Assembly: GCA_038098605.1 (NCBI GenBank)
Contig: JAZDUA010000269.1
Span: 1,218,001 to 1,282,000, forward strand
DNA length: 64,000 bases
Direction: 5' to 3'
Source: Gryllus longicercus
Taxonomy: Eukaryota > Arthropoda > Insecta > Orthoptera > Gryllidae
Numbering within the stretch: position 1 is the stretch's first letter; every line of letters begins with the position of its first letter. Positions 13,201 to 21,560 of the stretch are shown piece by piece. The notes below the pieces were generated by a model. The model saw only the letters and a program-made list of their open reading frames with translations. It ran no database searches and was not told the origin of the DNA. Position numbers and translations under genes: made by a program.

Positions 13201-14869
13201 AATCAAAAGAATTGGTAAAATTCTTCAAAATAATTTGAGTTATCAGGGAAAAACTAGTCAGTGCATTAAATATTGGTTGAATTTTGATTAAAAAACCAAA
13301 AAATAAAGTTAAAAGCAAATTTTTCCTTGCAGAAGAAAGATATTTCTGTGCGTATGTTCATTTTCACTGCTCTGAAGTATAATTACACTGGATAAAAAAA
13401 TGGAAAAATTGTAAAACTTGACCTGCTGTAAGCTGTATCTAGCCCATTAAAACATCTTAGTACGTATTCCTCCACCACTTGTCTGTGTCTTACAGACTGG
13501 AGAGTATGTGGGTAGGCTGGGATGAGGGAAACAGACATACACTATGTGATCAAAAGTATCCGTACACGTGGATGAAAATGATTTACAAGTTCGTGGCGCC
13601 CTCCATCAGTAATGCTGGAATTCATTATGGTGTTGGCCCATCCTTATCCTTGATGACAGCTTCCTCTCTCGCAGGCATACTTTTAATGAGGTGCTGGACG
13701 GTTTCTTGGGAAATGGCAGTCCATTCTTCTCGGAGTGCTGCACTGAGAAGAGGTATCGATATAGGTCGGTGAAGCCTGGCACGAAGTCGGCGTTCCAAAA
13801 CATCCCAAAAGGGTTCGAAAGGATTCAAGTCAGGACTCGGTGCATGCCAGTCCATTACAGGGATGTTACTGTCGTGTATCCACACCACCACAAGTCGTGC
13901 AGTATGAACAGGTGCGCGATCTGTTGAAAGATGCAATCGCCATCCCGAATTGCTCTTCAACAGTGGGAAGCAAGGTGTTTAAAACATCATTTAATGCCTG
14001 AACCGTGATAGTGCCACACAAAACAACAAGGGGTGCCAACCCCCACCACGGAAAACACGACCGCACCGTAACAGCATTTTGGACGTGCCCGAATACTTTT
14101 GATCACATAGTGTAACACCTTTTCTCGTTGTTCCAGTTTCAGTTCTTTATACTAACGTGACAACTTTTTTTATTTACAAAAATGCGTCTACCTCCTCAGA
14201 ATATATACCCAATTGTCGTGTTACTACAGCAGAGCACATATTTTCACGCATTCTTTGTAACGCTAATGTTTAATGAAACATTGCTAAATATGTTCTTCTA
14301 TTATTGGGTTGCGAATCTCTTTCTCAAACTGCTTTAAACGCAATTAACTCATTGCCAATAAAGAAATACTGATTTAACATAGTAGAGAGCATCTTGAATA
14401 AACCTTCATAAGAGGAAATAAACAGTACTATTACAAGCAGTTTTTAATATTCACAACTTAAGGTTCTTTTCAACTTCTTTCTTCACAACTTAAGGTTAAT
14501 GTTTAATTTTTGCAATGATATTTGGAACAGAATATCTCACCGCGGTTTAGAAATTAGGGTAAATGTTAACATTTTACTCGTAATAATAACTTCGAAACAA
14601 GGTCTATTCTAATGTAATATATTAATGTGTTTAATAAAAATGACTACAGGTAGCATGTAGAATTACAAGAATATCTTTTCAAAAAAATTTTAACAACTTC
14701 AAAATCCATTTCTTATACGGAATTTTACTGTCGAATAGAATTTTAATTTGCTAGAGTGCTGAAATAATTTATCCTGAGAGCAAACGTATAATGGCATGAC
14801 GCTGGTAAATGTTTAAGTTCTCTTACCTAGAAGCAGCAGTAGGAATGCCGCAACGTTGCCTGTCGCCAT
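104..14869 (-). CDS. GBA1: Glucosylceramidase (GH30, GBA1-like), 3' end off window
   Basis: The family hydrolyses glucosylceramide to glucose and ceramide in the lysosome, or glucosides in the gut for secreted insect paralogues. Six exons join in phase: 14869-14827, 11982-11752, 10031-9733, 6550-6393, 3509-3272 and 248-104, giving about 371 codons plus one base. Residues 1-20 form a signal peptide with a run of five Leu. Cys 25, 37, 39 and 44 have exactly the spacing (11, 1, 4 residues between them) of the human N-terminal disulfides. FGGALTD follows in exon 3, STRNYTY in exon 3, then TTQNEPS with acid/base Glu264 and YTEACDG with nucleophile Glu368. The 104-residue gap between the two glutamates is close to the 105 of human GBA1. 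Roughly the last 150 residues, including the C-terminal beta domain, lie beyond position 1. The human glycosylation site after the third cysteine (NATYC) is replaced by SAARC. Family assignment rests on motif recognition and is firm; lysosomal versus digestive role is open. Confidence 0.95.
249..1484. other. GBA1 intron 5, left part: no feature seen
   Basis: AT-rich intronic sequence between exon 6 and the first SINE. Open frames here are short and lack recognisable motifs. Confidence 0.5.
1485..1712 (-). mobile_element. tRNA-headed SINE, family A, copy 1
   Basis: On the minus strand it opens with a tRNA Leu/Ser-like A box (GGCCGAGATCATTAAGT) and a B box GGTTCGAGTCC, with an unrelated body of about 110 bp after it. 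A second copy at 37122-37336 shares head and body, including the block TTAGCGACCACTATT on the plus strand. The poly-T at 1489 (plus) is the A-rich tail. Confidence 0.75.
2080..2330 (-). mobile_element. SINE family B, copy 1 (interrupted)
   Basis: Diverged minus-strand copy recognised by the shared blocks around TCTCCCGACTGGACTCCCGG, GTAGTGCGTGTGTG and GGGGTGAGGAAAGGAC, in the same order as the copies at 10.2 and 30.4 kb. Its tRNA-like end seems to resume at about 2597 (CCTCCCGGTAAGAG), after an inserted MITE. Confidence 0.6.
2331..2596. mobile_element. MITE with ~28-bp inverted ends, inserted in a SINE
   Basis: The left end GGGGCAGTCCATAAATTAAG followed by TAACGC is matched in reverse by GCGTTACGTAATTTATGG followed by ACTGCTCC at the right. 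The element is about 255-265 bp with no coding capacity. Its position splits a family-B SINE copy. No clear target duplication was found. Confidence 0.7.
2641..2790. mobile_element. Short foldback MITE, family E, copy 1
   Basis: Ends ATTTATTTACAGCTGCCTCT and AGAGACAACTCTAAATAAAT are inverted repeats. An inner inverted pair contains GTCATCCAATCGGGAG and CTTCCGATTGGAGGGC. A related copy lies at 10742-10903, in both cases directly beside a family-B SINE. Confidence 0.6.
3272..3509 (-). CDS. GBA1: GBA1-like exon 5 (acid/base exon)
   Basis: The acceptor gtccgcag precedes 3509 and the donor CGG|GTGCGT lies at 3272/3271. The exon is 238 nt. It encodes FLDDYAQNGLHFWGLTTQNE with the catalytic acid/base Glu, then GWSPERARDWIRDHLGPTLA and DDHRQLLPEWPQR, each matching the order of human GBA1 blocks. 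The first base completes a Lys codon split as AA|A with exon 4. It is GC-rich compared with its flanking introns. Confidence 0.95.
3610..3823 (+). mobile_element. tRNA-headed SINE, family C, copy 1, (TAA)n tail
   Basis: A tRNA-like head with A box GTGGCTCAGTGCGTAGCG and B box GGGTTCGATTCCC is followed by a body containing CATCCTGACCGGGGTTTTCG and a pure (TAA)n tail. The copy at 56692-56955 shares head, body and tail. It lies in GBA1 intron 4, antisense to the gene. Confidence 0.85.
4298..4445 (-). repeat. Foldback repeat P, copy 1
   Basis: Arms 4298-4324 and 4396-4422 are complementary over 27 bases with two mismatches and enclose a core shared with the copies at 24335-24466 and 6285-6347 (GACGCCGCGTCGAAGGCT, TGTCGTGGTCTTCCTC). 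The shared right flank reads ACATGACTCTGGCCGCGGAA. The minus strand of the core contains TTGAGGA ... GGCCGAAAA. Confidence 0.65.
5222..5320 (+). mobile_element. Tc1/mariner terminal fragment
   Basis: CACTGAGGTGACAAAAATTA and the following ATAGCCATATGC and GATGGCAGCAGTATCGCGTA match the 5' end, as I recall it, of a Tc1-like element common in insects. No transposase or partner terminus is visible, so it is a truncated end. Short partial repeats of the terminus (TACACTGAGG) precede it. Confidence 0.6.
6285..6347 (-). repeat. Foldback repeat P, fragment (copy 3)
   Basis: It matches the core of the elements at 4.3 and 24.3 kb (CGTCGAAGGCTGTCG, TCTTGTCGTGGACGTCCTCA) but lacks the arms. Confidence 0.55.
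6393..6550 (-). CDS. GBA1: GBA1-like exon 4
   Basis: The acceptor tgtggcccag ends at 6551 and the donor AA|GTAAGT lies at 6393/6392. The exon is 158 nt, enters in phase 0 and leaves in phase 2. It encodes IPLLHEISNLVGESLALFAS, then AWSAPDWMVVW and QAWAEYYVK, aligning to the human segment from KIPLIHRAL to WARYFVKF. A (CA)n microsatellite lies 38 bp upstream of the acceptor in the intron, with reading GT on the gene strand. Confidence 0.95.
6588..6633. repeat. (CA)n microsatellite
   Basis: An uninterrupted CA run in GBA1 intron 3, just upstream of exon 4 on the gene strand. Confidence 0.95.
7790..8060 (+). repeat. Dispersed repeat R6, copy 1
   Basis: It shares AAAGTACCCCCAAAATTTAA, GGGGAATATCCATTTTGGAA and a GGTATCAGGAACCCACAA block with 16186-16445 (reverse) and 20180-20470. 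There is no coding content; the family is not recognised. Confidence 0.55.
8536..8790 (+). repeat. Dispersed repeat R5, copy 1
   Basis: GCCCGGCGGATAATGTGGGT, GTGGGTAGCTAT and AAGTTTCTCGTTATTGCGTC recur in the same order at 26385-26690. The family is not identified; it could be a terminal fragment of a hAT-like DNA transposon. A run of TGCAAAAA units follows at 8786-8846. Confidence 0.6.
9262..9592 (+). mobile_element. tRNA-headed SINE, family D, copy 1
   Basis: The head contains a B-box GGCGGGTTCAAATCTGATC and the body contains AAGTAAAGCCGGCTGTCCCA and AAAAGATCCTCAAGCCTAAA. A better-preserved copy lies at 41018-41371 and a 5'-truncated one at 39624-39800. It ends only about 140 bp from GBA1 exon 3. 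Confidence 0.8.
9733..10031 (-). CDS. GBA1: GBA1-like exon 3
   Basis: The donor is AAG|GTGAGC at 9733/9732. The chosen acceptor is GTGCGCAG before 10031, which gives 299 nt, keeps phase 1 from exon 2 and brings the length nearer to the family. A second in-phase acceptor, GCGAGAG before 10061, would add ten residues and is weaker, lacking a pyrimidine tract. The exon encodes ILGFGGALTDSAALN, YSVVRVPVAGTDFSTRNYTY and FALSQEDADWK. It is extremely GC-rich and holds a run of seven Ala codons. Confidence 0.9.
10080..10217. repeat. (TTAA)n/(TTTA)n microsatellite
   Basis: Tetranucleotide tract, TTAA units then TTTA units, lying between GBA1 exon 3 and a minus-strand family-B SINE. It may be the expanded A-rich tail of that SINE. 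Confidence 0.9.
10226..10741 (-). mobile_element. SINE family B, copy 2, near full length
   Basis: Read on the minus strand, a tRNA-like head with B box GGTTCGAGTCC (plus strand GGACTCGAACCTAGGATCTC) is followed by a body of about 450 bp ending at the conserved CGCGCCCGGAATCA-type 3' end (plus GATTCCGGGCGCGG). Its blocks are shared with the copies at 29.2, 30.4, 38.6, 41.9 and 55.7 kb. It is long for a SINE. Confidence 0.75.
10742..10903. mobile_element. Short foldback MITE, family E, copy 2
   Basis: Ends ATTTATTTAGAGCTTCATTT and AACTGAAGCTATGTTTAAAT are imperfect inverted repeats, and the interior shares GGTGACGTTCAACCTCCCGA and GATTGGATGACACTGTGGCA with copy 1 at 2641-2790. Confidence 0.6.
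11752..11982 (-). CDS. GBA1: GBA1-like exon 2 (cysteine-knot exon)
   Basis: The acceptor is gcgtgcgcag before 11982 and the donor GCCG|GTGAGT lies at 11752/11751. The exon is 231 nt, phase 1 in and out. It completes the signal peptide (GAVAAAGESG) and carries CAERRFGYDSVACACSAARC, whose four cysteines match human GBA1 spacing, followed by RPLQLLRVVSTRAGLRMQPS. It is very GC-rich. Its first 60 or so bases are repeated twice more upstream in the tandem array at 12195-12860. Confidence 0.93.
11930..12860 (-). repeat. 316-bp tandem repeat carrying copies of GBA1 exon 2 start
   Basis: Three units. The first (to 12194) includes the true exon 2 acceptor and 5' end; the second is 12195-12510; the third starts at 12511. 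TCTGGATAAAAA recurs at 12060, 12376 and 12704, giving periods of 316 and 328 (an extra 12 bp in the third). Units two and three are nearly identical until the third diverges after about 12720. Each repeats the intron sequence, the acceptor GTGCGCAG and the start of the exon (GGCTGCGCGGAGCGGCGCTT on the minus strand) and then diverges. Confidence 0.9.
12280..12294 (-). pseudogene. Partial duplicated GBA1 exon 2 (two copies, second at 12605-12620)
   Basis: The copies on the minus strand (12294 to about 12200, and 12620 to about 12516) keep the acceptor and encode CAERRFDYDRG-like residues preceded by a GEGEG-rich stretch. They then run into unrelated sequence and a stop without a GT donor. They look like dead exon fragments, although cryptic splicing cannot be excluded. 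Confidence 0.6.
12861..13537. other. GBA1 intron 1: no feature seen
   Basis: AT-rich, no motif-bearing frame and no clear repeat ends. Confidence 0.5.
13538..14114 (-). mobile_element. Deleted Tc1/mariner element with intact ends and TA duplication
   Basis: The 573-bp element runs from CACTATGTGATCAAAAGTAT at 13540 to its inverse ending at 14112, flanked by TA on both sides. On the minus strand it holds only the C-terminal part of a DDE transposase: a GLAPLVVLCGTITVQALNDV block (about 14043-13984) and, in another frame, DWHAPSPDLNPFEPFWDVLE (about 13845-13786). The N-terminal DNA-binding half and the first catalytic Asp are gone and the frame is shifted. It is a non-autonomous deletion derivative, but its ends could still be mobilised. 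Confidence 0.9.
13625..14066 (-). pseudogene. Tc1-type transposase remnant
   Basis: Two overlapping frames carry the C-terminal half of the catalytic domain, including the SPDLNPxExxWxxLER motif that precedes the final catalytic region in this family. At least one frameshift separates them and there is no start. It lies in GBA1 intron 1, same strand as the gene. Confidence 0.85.
14827..14869 (-). CDS. GBA1: GBA1-like exon 1, start codon and signal peptide
   Basis: The ATG at 14869-14867 sits in a strong animal start context (CCACCATGG). The exon encodes MATGNVAAFLLLLLG and ends at CTAG|GTAAGA in phase 1, which fits exon 2 exactly. It is the only short ORF upstream of exon 2 that supplies a hydrophobic leader in the right phase with a good donor. 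Confidence 0.88.
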
Positions 14870-14879
14870 GGTGGAATTG

Positions 14880-14912
14880 TTTTGCGAGATGTGAGACAAG
14901 CGGGCATTTATA
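14880..14912 (-). promoter_or_regulatory. TATA-type promoter of the GBA1-like gene
   Basis: On the minus strand TATAAATG begins at 14912, 43 bases before the start codon. Transcription at the usual distance of about 30 bp would begin near 14882 and leave a 5' leader of only about 13 bases. A TCACAT initiator-like motif at 14894-14889 is an alternative. A clear TATA box suggests regulated, perhaps tissue-specific, expression (inference). Confidence 0.6.
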
Positions 14913-14914
14913 GG

Positions 14915-16180
14915 AGTTAGAGGTATCACAGGTGTACTTGTGTGCACAGGTGTTCGAAATGCTTGAGTGCACCTCTTAGAGTTATTTGAATTAACTAGTT
15001 GGTTGGCTTTGGAAAAGTCATAACCTTAGATTGCCGAACGTCCTTGTTGTATATGACCTCTTCACTAAACTTCTAGGATCTGACTGACGAGCGAGTAGAA
15101 TAAATTCGCATGTTTTTTGATTGGACTATCCGACATACTCATATAAGATAATTTTATAACTCTAAATGAAATCCCTTAATTTCATTAACGCCGAAAATCC
15201 AAGTATGAAATAAGAAGAATTTCTTTGACAAATACCAACGGATTATATTCCTGTTATTCATTGAATGCAAACAAAATATCTCTAAAACATGAAAATGGCT
15301 TGTTTGGTTACTAAAATTACAAATTTCCTTTTCTCTACATAAGGAAGTTGTTTATTTTTCCAGAATACAAAAAAAGTAGAAACATTGTATGTTTAGGTAG
15401 ATACGTATACCTCATGAAGTCTGATTCTTTTAACTTCAAAATATAACAGTGAGAAAATGATGTAATATGAAAAAAATATAACTTAATTATCTCTTAATTC
15501 CATTTTTTAGAGAAAAACTTTTGCTATTATGTGATTTCTTTGTAGGCATAACAAGTTATTGTATTTTGACCTTGGTAATATCACCTTGTAATACACGAGC
15601 CAACGATGAATAATATTGTACGACACGAGTGAATAGTGTTATGTTGATGTTTGCGATGTGTATGCACATTTCCTGCGATATATAAACATTCTTGCATTTG
15701 TGAGTTAAAATGCTTCCAATGACTTCAAATGAAGATTTTAGAAAACTTAAAAAATAGCTGTAAAAAGGAGCTTCAAATTTCGCATTTACAGTAACGCTTA
15801 AACACCATTTTCTTAATAAATGTTCCTAACTTTTCAATGAAAATTGCCATTTATGACGAGGCTTTACTTTTCTTTAATATTTTTAAAGTAATATTTCGGT
15901 TCTAATATTAGGAAACCAAAAAATGAGAAATTTTCAAAAAATGAACTTTGGCGTCTGGCGATGGCAGCTGGCAAGAGTATGTGGCAGTAGTATGTGGCAA
16001 GACAAAAAATCTGGAGAAAATCTAAAGGAAATAGAAAACTAACTAGTTCTAGAAAATATTTGCCATCCTGTAGCACCACTTGTCACTTGCTCGCTATTGC
16101 TTACGCAGTGTTGAGAAAACTTTGTAGTGCTGCGGGAAAAGTGCGAATTCTTCAGAAAAATCTTATTGGCGGGTCCTGGT
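14915..16180. other. 5' flank of the GBA1-like gene: no gene seen
   Basis: AT-rich. A short block at about 15206-15256 (AATACCAACGGATTATATTC) recurs at 8127-8150, so some repeat debris is present. Confidence 0.5.
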
Positions 16181-16185
16181 AACAA

Positions 16186-16870
16186 AAAAATGTGTAATTT
16201 TTGTTGCTAAATATAGCAAATTCCTCTAACACGTGTAACCAAAATCCATGCTTTGTGGGTCCTTGATACCGTAAAATCGATTGACAGCAAAAAGTCTGTC
16301 TGTGAACAACGCTAGCGGCTAAACCGTTCAGCGGATTTTTTTGCAAAATTGATATTCCCCAATCGATCTGGTTGATGTATCCGTCCCTTGAATTTAAAAC
16401 CGATATTTTAATTTTTGGGGGTACTTTACATGAAGCGTCTGGGACATTTCCAAAAAAAAGCTCCAAATTTTTGGATTAAATTTTGTTATTGGATAAGTTA
16501 TTGAAGAATGGTGCAGGTCTGATTTTTATGAAAATTCCTGATTTTTCGAAAACTGCGAAAATTAAAATTGTTTGCCCTATTCCTACAACTTAAATATTAA
16601 ATATTACTTTTCACTTAATTCTGCGTGAAATATAGGCAATTTTTAATTTTGTTTAAACACTTTTTCTCAAAAAGACACCAATTTTGTATTACATTTTGAC
16701 CTCGAATAGCGTATAGAACGCTTACGAGAATGATGCAGGTCTTCTCTTCGTTGAAATCCCTGATTTTTCGAAAACTGCTAAAATTAAAATGTTTTAGCGG
16801 CTTCCTAGAACTCCAATTACGAAGATATTTTTTCTTAATGAAATGTATTTATCAGAAATAGATCATCAAG
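16186..16870 (-). repeat. Dispersed repeat R6, copy 2, with A/T-rich extension
   Basis: The reverse complement of 16186-16445 aligns with 20180-20470 (AAAGTACCCCCAAAA, GGGGAATATCAATTTTG, CGATTTTACGGTATCAAGGA). The following 400 bp repeats itself internally (CCTGATTTTTCGAAAACTGC at about 16543 and 16770) and resembles 33640-33930. Confidence 0.5.
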
Positions 16871-17796
16871 TAATATCACGTTCAAATTTTTTAACATATG
16901 AGTTTTTTGTGTAATCAAACAGGCACTTTTAACATTTTAAACAATTATTTTTGTAGAAACGGCTCAGAATTTTTTCTTTAATTTTTATCTTGTCTGTACC
17001 AAAGAACTGTACAAAAAGTGGCGCTGGTCCCATTTTTGACGAATTCTGTATTTTCAAAAATTGGAAAAAATTTCGCAATGGCAAATTCCTAATTTCCCGC
17101 GCTTTGTTTGAGGCGGTATCACACCAGTGGGAATGTAATTTGAAAATGTGCTTTGAGGTTGTCATTCGAATTTTGAAACAAAGGTTTAATGTAATATTAT
17201 TTAAGCATTAAATCTATTATAAGTTGCGTCATTTAATTGAGTAAAATGTGAGAAAGAACAGATCACTTCGCTTTGCATAGTAATGTGCGGGAATATCGGG
17301 GCAACGTAGTGATTTCAAAATTCTTCCCATTATCTCATTGTTGTTGATGATGATTGTTTGTTGTAGATGTATGTATGCGTGAATATCTGCTTTAAAATAA
17401 TTATATTTTGTACCTAATTTTTCTAAATGGAAATTCAAAAAATGAATTTCCCTGCAAATGCATGTTTTTATTTAACGTTCGTAAAGCTTCCAAACGTTTT
17501 AATTATATCTTTCTTGTTTATTATGTTACAGACCGATGATGGGAGTGTACGTTAATCAAACTCTAAACGTCGCCCAATGTGTGTTCTTCAAGAATGAAAA
17601 AGAAATGTGCAAGAAATATCAGTGAGTTTTTTTTCACTTTTTCGACTCACAAAGTAGTGGAAACGATCGTACCTAGGGAGATTTTTCATGTTTTAATTTT
17701 TTTCGCTTCTTTTGAATATGACATTGACATTGTTGATGTTTCTCTTTTTGGGATGCTACACATACCAGCATGTTTATGTGTAATAATAACAACAAC

Positions 17797-17808
17797 AACA
17801 ACAACAAC

Positions 17809-17881
<73 letters not shown>
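17797..17881. repeat. (AAT)n microsatellite
   Basis: AAC units run into a pure AAT tract of about 75 bp. Confidence 0.95.
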
Positions 17882-17882
<1 letters not shown>

Positions 17883-17963
17883 ATTTTAAGAATATTCTAT
17901 AAGGGTTTTTTGAGAAACTTTGTTTGTGTGTAATGTGCCCCTAGGTACATTGTACTGATGTAC

Positions 17964-19185
17964 CTAGGGCCGGTTTCACCAAACAAAGAGTAAGAGTTTA
18001 CTCTGGAGTAAATCATGTTTACTCGAGAGTAACTTCTTGGAGCGTTTCACCAACACTTTACTCGAGTGTAAATCGCTTACACGAGAGTAAATTCGAGAGT
18101 AACTTTACACCGCGAAAATCCGTCGGGTAAAGGACGGAGTAAATTCAGTTTTCAACGTGCATGTACCTCCGAAGTGTTGTTACGGTTCGACGATTACGTA
18201 TGATAGTATTTGAAGACGATTCCAGCAATGATTCGGAATATTATCCACTAGTGCGAAGACAAAGGGTGCGAGAGAGAATGGGTTGGTTTTAATTGTGACG
18301 ATCGAGATTTTGTCATGAGGTTATGTTTGACCAAATCAGCTGTTTAACTTCATCAGATACGTTGTAAACTGCAGAGAACTTCTAAAGATCGTTTTGTGCC
18401 ATGTGGATACGAAATAAAGGTAGTACGTACCGAATACGACAACAAAAGGAAAAATAATAACTACAGGAACTACAAGTACTAAGAAATATTCATTTATTTA
18501 TTCAGTAAAACCTGTATGTGACGTATGGGGGAGATCATTTGCACACGTTTTCTTGAGTTCCAGAATCCCTTTCCAACATTTTAACTACAAATAGTTGAAA
18601 GATGAATAAAAGTTTAAAAAATAAAACAACATATAATAATAAAATTTAGAAAAACACGAGATCAGCAACATTTGAAAAACTAAACATTTTCGTTCCCTAG
18701 TTATAGAAAATTCATTTGCACCGCCATCGGTAAACGAACTGCAAATTAGATTTTTCTGCATTGCTAACAAAATAGTAACTCGTCTCCAGATAAGAAAAAT
18801 GAATATTTATTAAGAAATAAATATACAGAAACTAGGAAATAAACTATGCTAACTCAAACCACCATAACACCACACCAGATTATAATGCCAAGAACTCCGA
18901 AACTGAAATGAATGATAGAATATAAGGAATTAATTAAAGGTTCACGTTGGTCCGCATTGGTTCCCAGCGTCATTCTCGCTCACAGCCTCTTGAATCGCTC
19001 TCAAATATTGTGTGTTCAGCTGATTTGCGGAGTAAATCGGAGACTATGTACTCTAGAGTAAAATAACCCTCTAGAAGCATGGTGAAACGCTCATATTCTA
19101 CTCGAGAGTTACTGTCTTGGAGTAAATGGTTACTCTCGGGTAACTACTCTCAACTTTACTCGGCTGTTGGTGAAACCGGCCCCTA
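17964..19185 (+). mobile_element. PIF/Harbinger-type element, 1,216 bp, CTA target duplication
   Basis: The termini are GGGCCGGTTTCACCAA (from 17967) and its exact inverse TTGGTGAAACCGGCCC (to 19182), flanked on both sides by CTA. The 3-bp target duplication and GGGCC-type termini fit the PIF/Harbinger superfamily. Both subterminal regions are packed with copies of TTTACTC(G/T)(A/G)GAGTAA-like motifs in both orientations, probable transposase binding sites. The interior keeps only a broken N-terminal transposase scrap. Confidence 0.85.
18200..18350 (+). pseudogene. Harbinger transposase N-terminal remnant
   Basis: An ATG at 18200 opens a 30-residue frame with an acidic stretch (EDDSSNDSEYY). 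In the next frame, from about 18289, CDDRDFVMRLCLTKSAV resembles the conserved N-terminal DxxFxxRFRLSK motif of Harbinger transposases. It stops at once; the DDE domain is absent. Confidence 0.6.
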
Positions 19186-20179
19186 AGGACACATAATGAT
19201 GTACTTGGGGACAATGTAGGAGAAGTAAAAAAAACTACGACCGAATAAATGTATGTTATTTTTTCATGGAGATAATTTTTAACCTGGTTTATAATCAATA
19301 GTATGTATAAAGGAAAAAAAATTGCTGCCCTTAATTACAACCAAATATAGGTTGTTCTGGAGCTTATGTTCTGTACTCTATGTCAAATTCATAGAATATA
19401 AAAACTACATTTTTTAAACAGAAAGGACGTCTAACTAGATTATAACTTGTAAAGGAAACGTGGAAAACAATGTTTTGCTGCCTTTGGGAACAACCGAACA
19501 CAGAAGACTCAGGGAGCTTAACTTTTATGCCCTCCGTATCAACTTCGTATGTTGAAAAACCGTCATTCATTTTAAATGAGTAAATCATTAAAGGTGTATT
19601 TTTTAAATATTGCACAATAAAATTTTCATTTTCGTCCTTTCCTATTACAGGACTTCTCCTGAACTACGAGTTGACATTATGATCTTTAACTGCAATAAAA
19701 ACTGCGCTATTGTTTCTGCTGGTGATTGAGACCTTTTGCTGTTTCCTTTTTCTTCAAGGAAAGGTCAGATTCCATCCTGAAACCAATTTAATTCAATTTA
19801 ATACTACATCAACAGACACTGTCCCTAGGTATAACAATCTGCAATCATGAATGATCAAGGATACTATTAATTGTAGGTTACCTATAGGAAAAAAACATAT
19901 ACCTTGAATTAATTACATTGTACGCTAGTAAGGGGAGACCTACTTCAATAGTAATTATTACAAAATTGATGAACGATAAACGCAGAAATCTTTTCTTTTC
20001 GCTCGTCAAATCTATTAAACTCCCATATAATACTACTACAAACTCCTACAAAAGTATTTTCAAACAGCAATTTTTTTTCCGCTCTAGGACCCGAACTCAT
20101 ATCTTCAGAGTTAACATGCCGATTCTTCACTGAAGCTCTGAATGGGTGAAACTCGAGAATATAAGGCCACTTCATGTAA
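19186..20179. other. No gene seen
   Basis: AT-rich sequence; open frames on both strands are short and carry no known motif. Confidence 0.5.
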
Positions 20180-20470
20180 AAATCCCTCAAAAGTCAAAAT
20201 ATCCGTTTGAAACTCCAAAATACTTCAGTTCGTTTAGATCAATCAGGGAATATCAATTTTGGAAAAAATAGGCTACATGGTTTAGGCACTTGCGATGACC
20301 ACAGACGGAGACATCTGTTTTGCCATCAATCGATTTTTCGATATCAAGGACCTACAAAACTTGAATTCCGGGAACACCACGTGCCAAAGGATATTTTTTC
20401 TATTATTAGAAACGGGATTTACCCTTTTTTTTGTTACCAGGGTCTGGCAGTAAGAGTTTTTCTGAATTCG
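20180..20470 (+). repeat. Dispersed repeat R6, copy 3
   Basis: Matches 16186-16445 in reverse, sharing AGGGAATATCAATTTTGGAA and ATCGATTTTTCGATATCAAG and a GGACCTACAAAACTTG block. Confidence 0.55.
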
Positions 20471-20742
20471 CTCTTTTCTTATTAAGGAAGGGGGAGATAG
20501 TAAAAATAAGCGTTGTCTACGGCCTTCTAGACAGGGCTATAAGACGATTTTTCAAAAACTTAATTCTGCAAACTCGGAGAGAAAGTGAAAAACACACTTA
20601 AGCAATTTCTCGACAGTTTTTATGTGGAAATACATAAACACGCAAAAATCTGCAGTGTAAAAGTAATACTGATCAGACCTACGTATTGAAATTATGTGGA
20701 ATAAATTAATTACCAAGAATTTAAAAAATATAATAACCATAA

Positions 20743-21560
20743 TACCGGGTGTTTATTGTAACTTTCTCCGAAGACGGCGCGCCGCTTGCCTCAGCGATCG
20801 AGCCCTCGGTTCCCCGGGAACTTGTCATCAAGGGCCCCGTTCACCCGGCGCGTACGTCGTTCGGCGCGACCGGCCGATACACCTGTGTTCCAAGAGAGTT
20901 CAACAGTGCATCACGATGTTTTCTTAGATGCAGAGAACATTTCTTCACGACACTTTCGTTCGACTAAGTCTGCCAGTAAGTGCCGCAGGAGGTTTATAAA
21001 GAAATTTCCGGGTGTGAATATTCCACATCGGTCGACTATATTGAAACTTGTAAAGAAACTTGGCACCCATAGAATTTTAATTGACAAACAAAAGTGTCGA
21101 AAGCGCCATATTCTGACAGAAGAGATGGTGAATAAAGTCTTTAGCAGGTTACAACAATCTCCAAGAAAATATTTGAGGGGTCTATTGTTACTTTCTATAG
21201 GATTCGCCAACTACTCATTGCAACCGCTGCTGCACATTCTGCAACTGCTTCCGTGAACGTCTTAAAAATGTTTATTGTGACGATTGAATAATTAGTCGTG
21301 GGTTATGCCCTCCTAGATCACCTGATCTGACTCCATGCGACTTTTTCTTTTGGGGGTACTTGAAAGATCAGGTGTATGCAGAAAGCCCTCATTCGGAGAA
21401 AGAACTCCAGCGCTCTATTGAAGAGAAAACCGCAGCAATTCCTCGAGACTTACTACTTCAAAGGGTAAAACAGAATATGATACGAAGGTGCCAATAATAC
21501 ATTCTAGCGCCACTAGAACATTCTAAAAGGACACCACTTTTCGTATCTTCTTTAAGGTAA
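20743..21560 (+). pseudogene. Mariner-like transposase, frameshifted and deleted
   Basis: A helix-turn-helix region (RFIKKFPGVNIPHRSTILKL at about 20988-21047, then KKLGTHRILIDKQKCRKRHI and LTEEMVNKVFSRLQQSPRKY) matches the DNA-binding part of mariner-like transposases common in arthropods. The middle of the catalytic domain is missing, and the C-terminal part returns at about 21310 as RSPDLTPCDFFLWGYLKDQV followed by SEKELQRSIEE. Short upstream frames from 20749 may be the rest of its N-terminus. It cannot encode an active enzyme. Confidence 0.8.

Noticed and set aside
17579..17902. 107-codon frame ending in poly-Ile
   Set aside because: Runs through an (AAT)n microsatellite; no support upstream.
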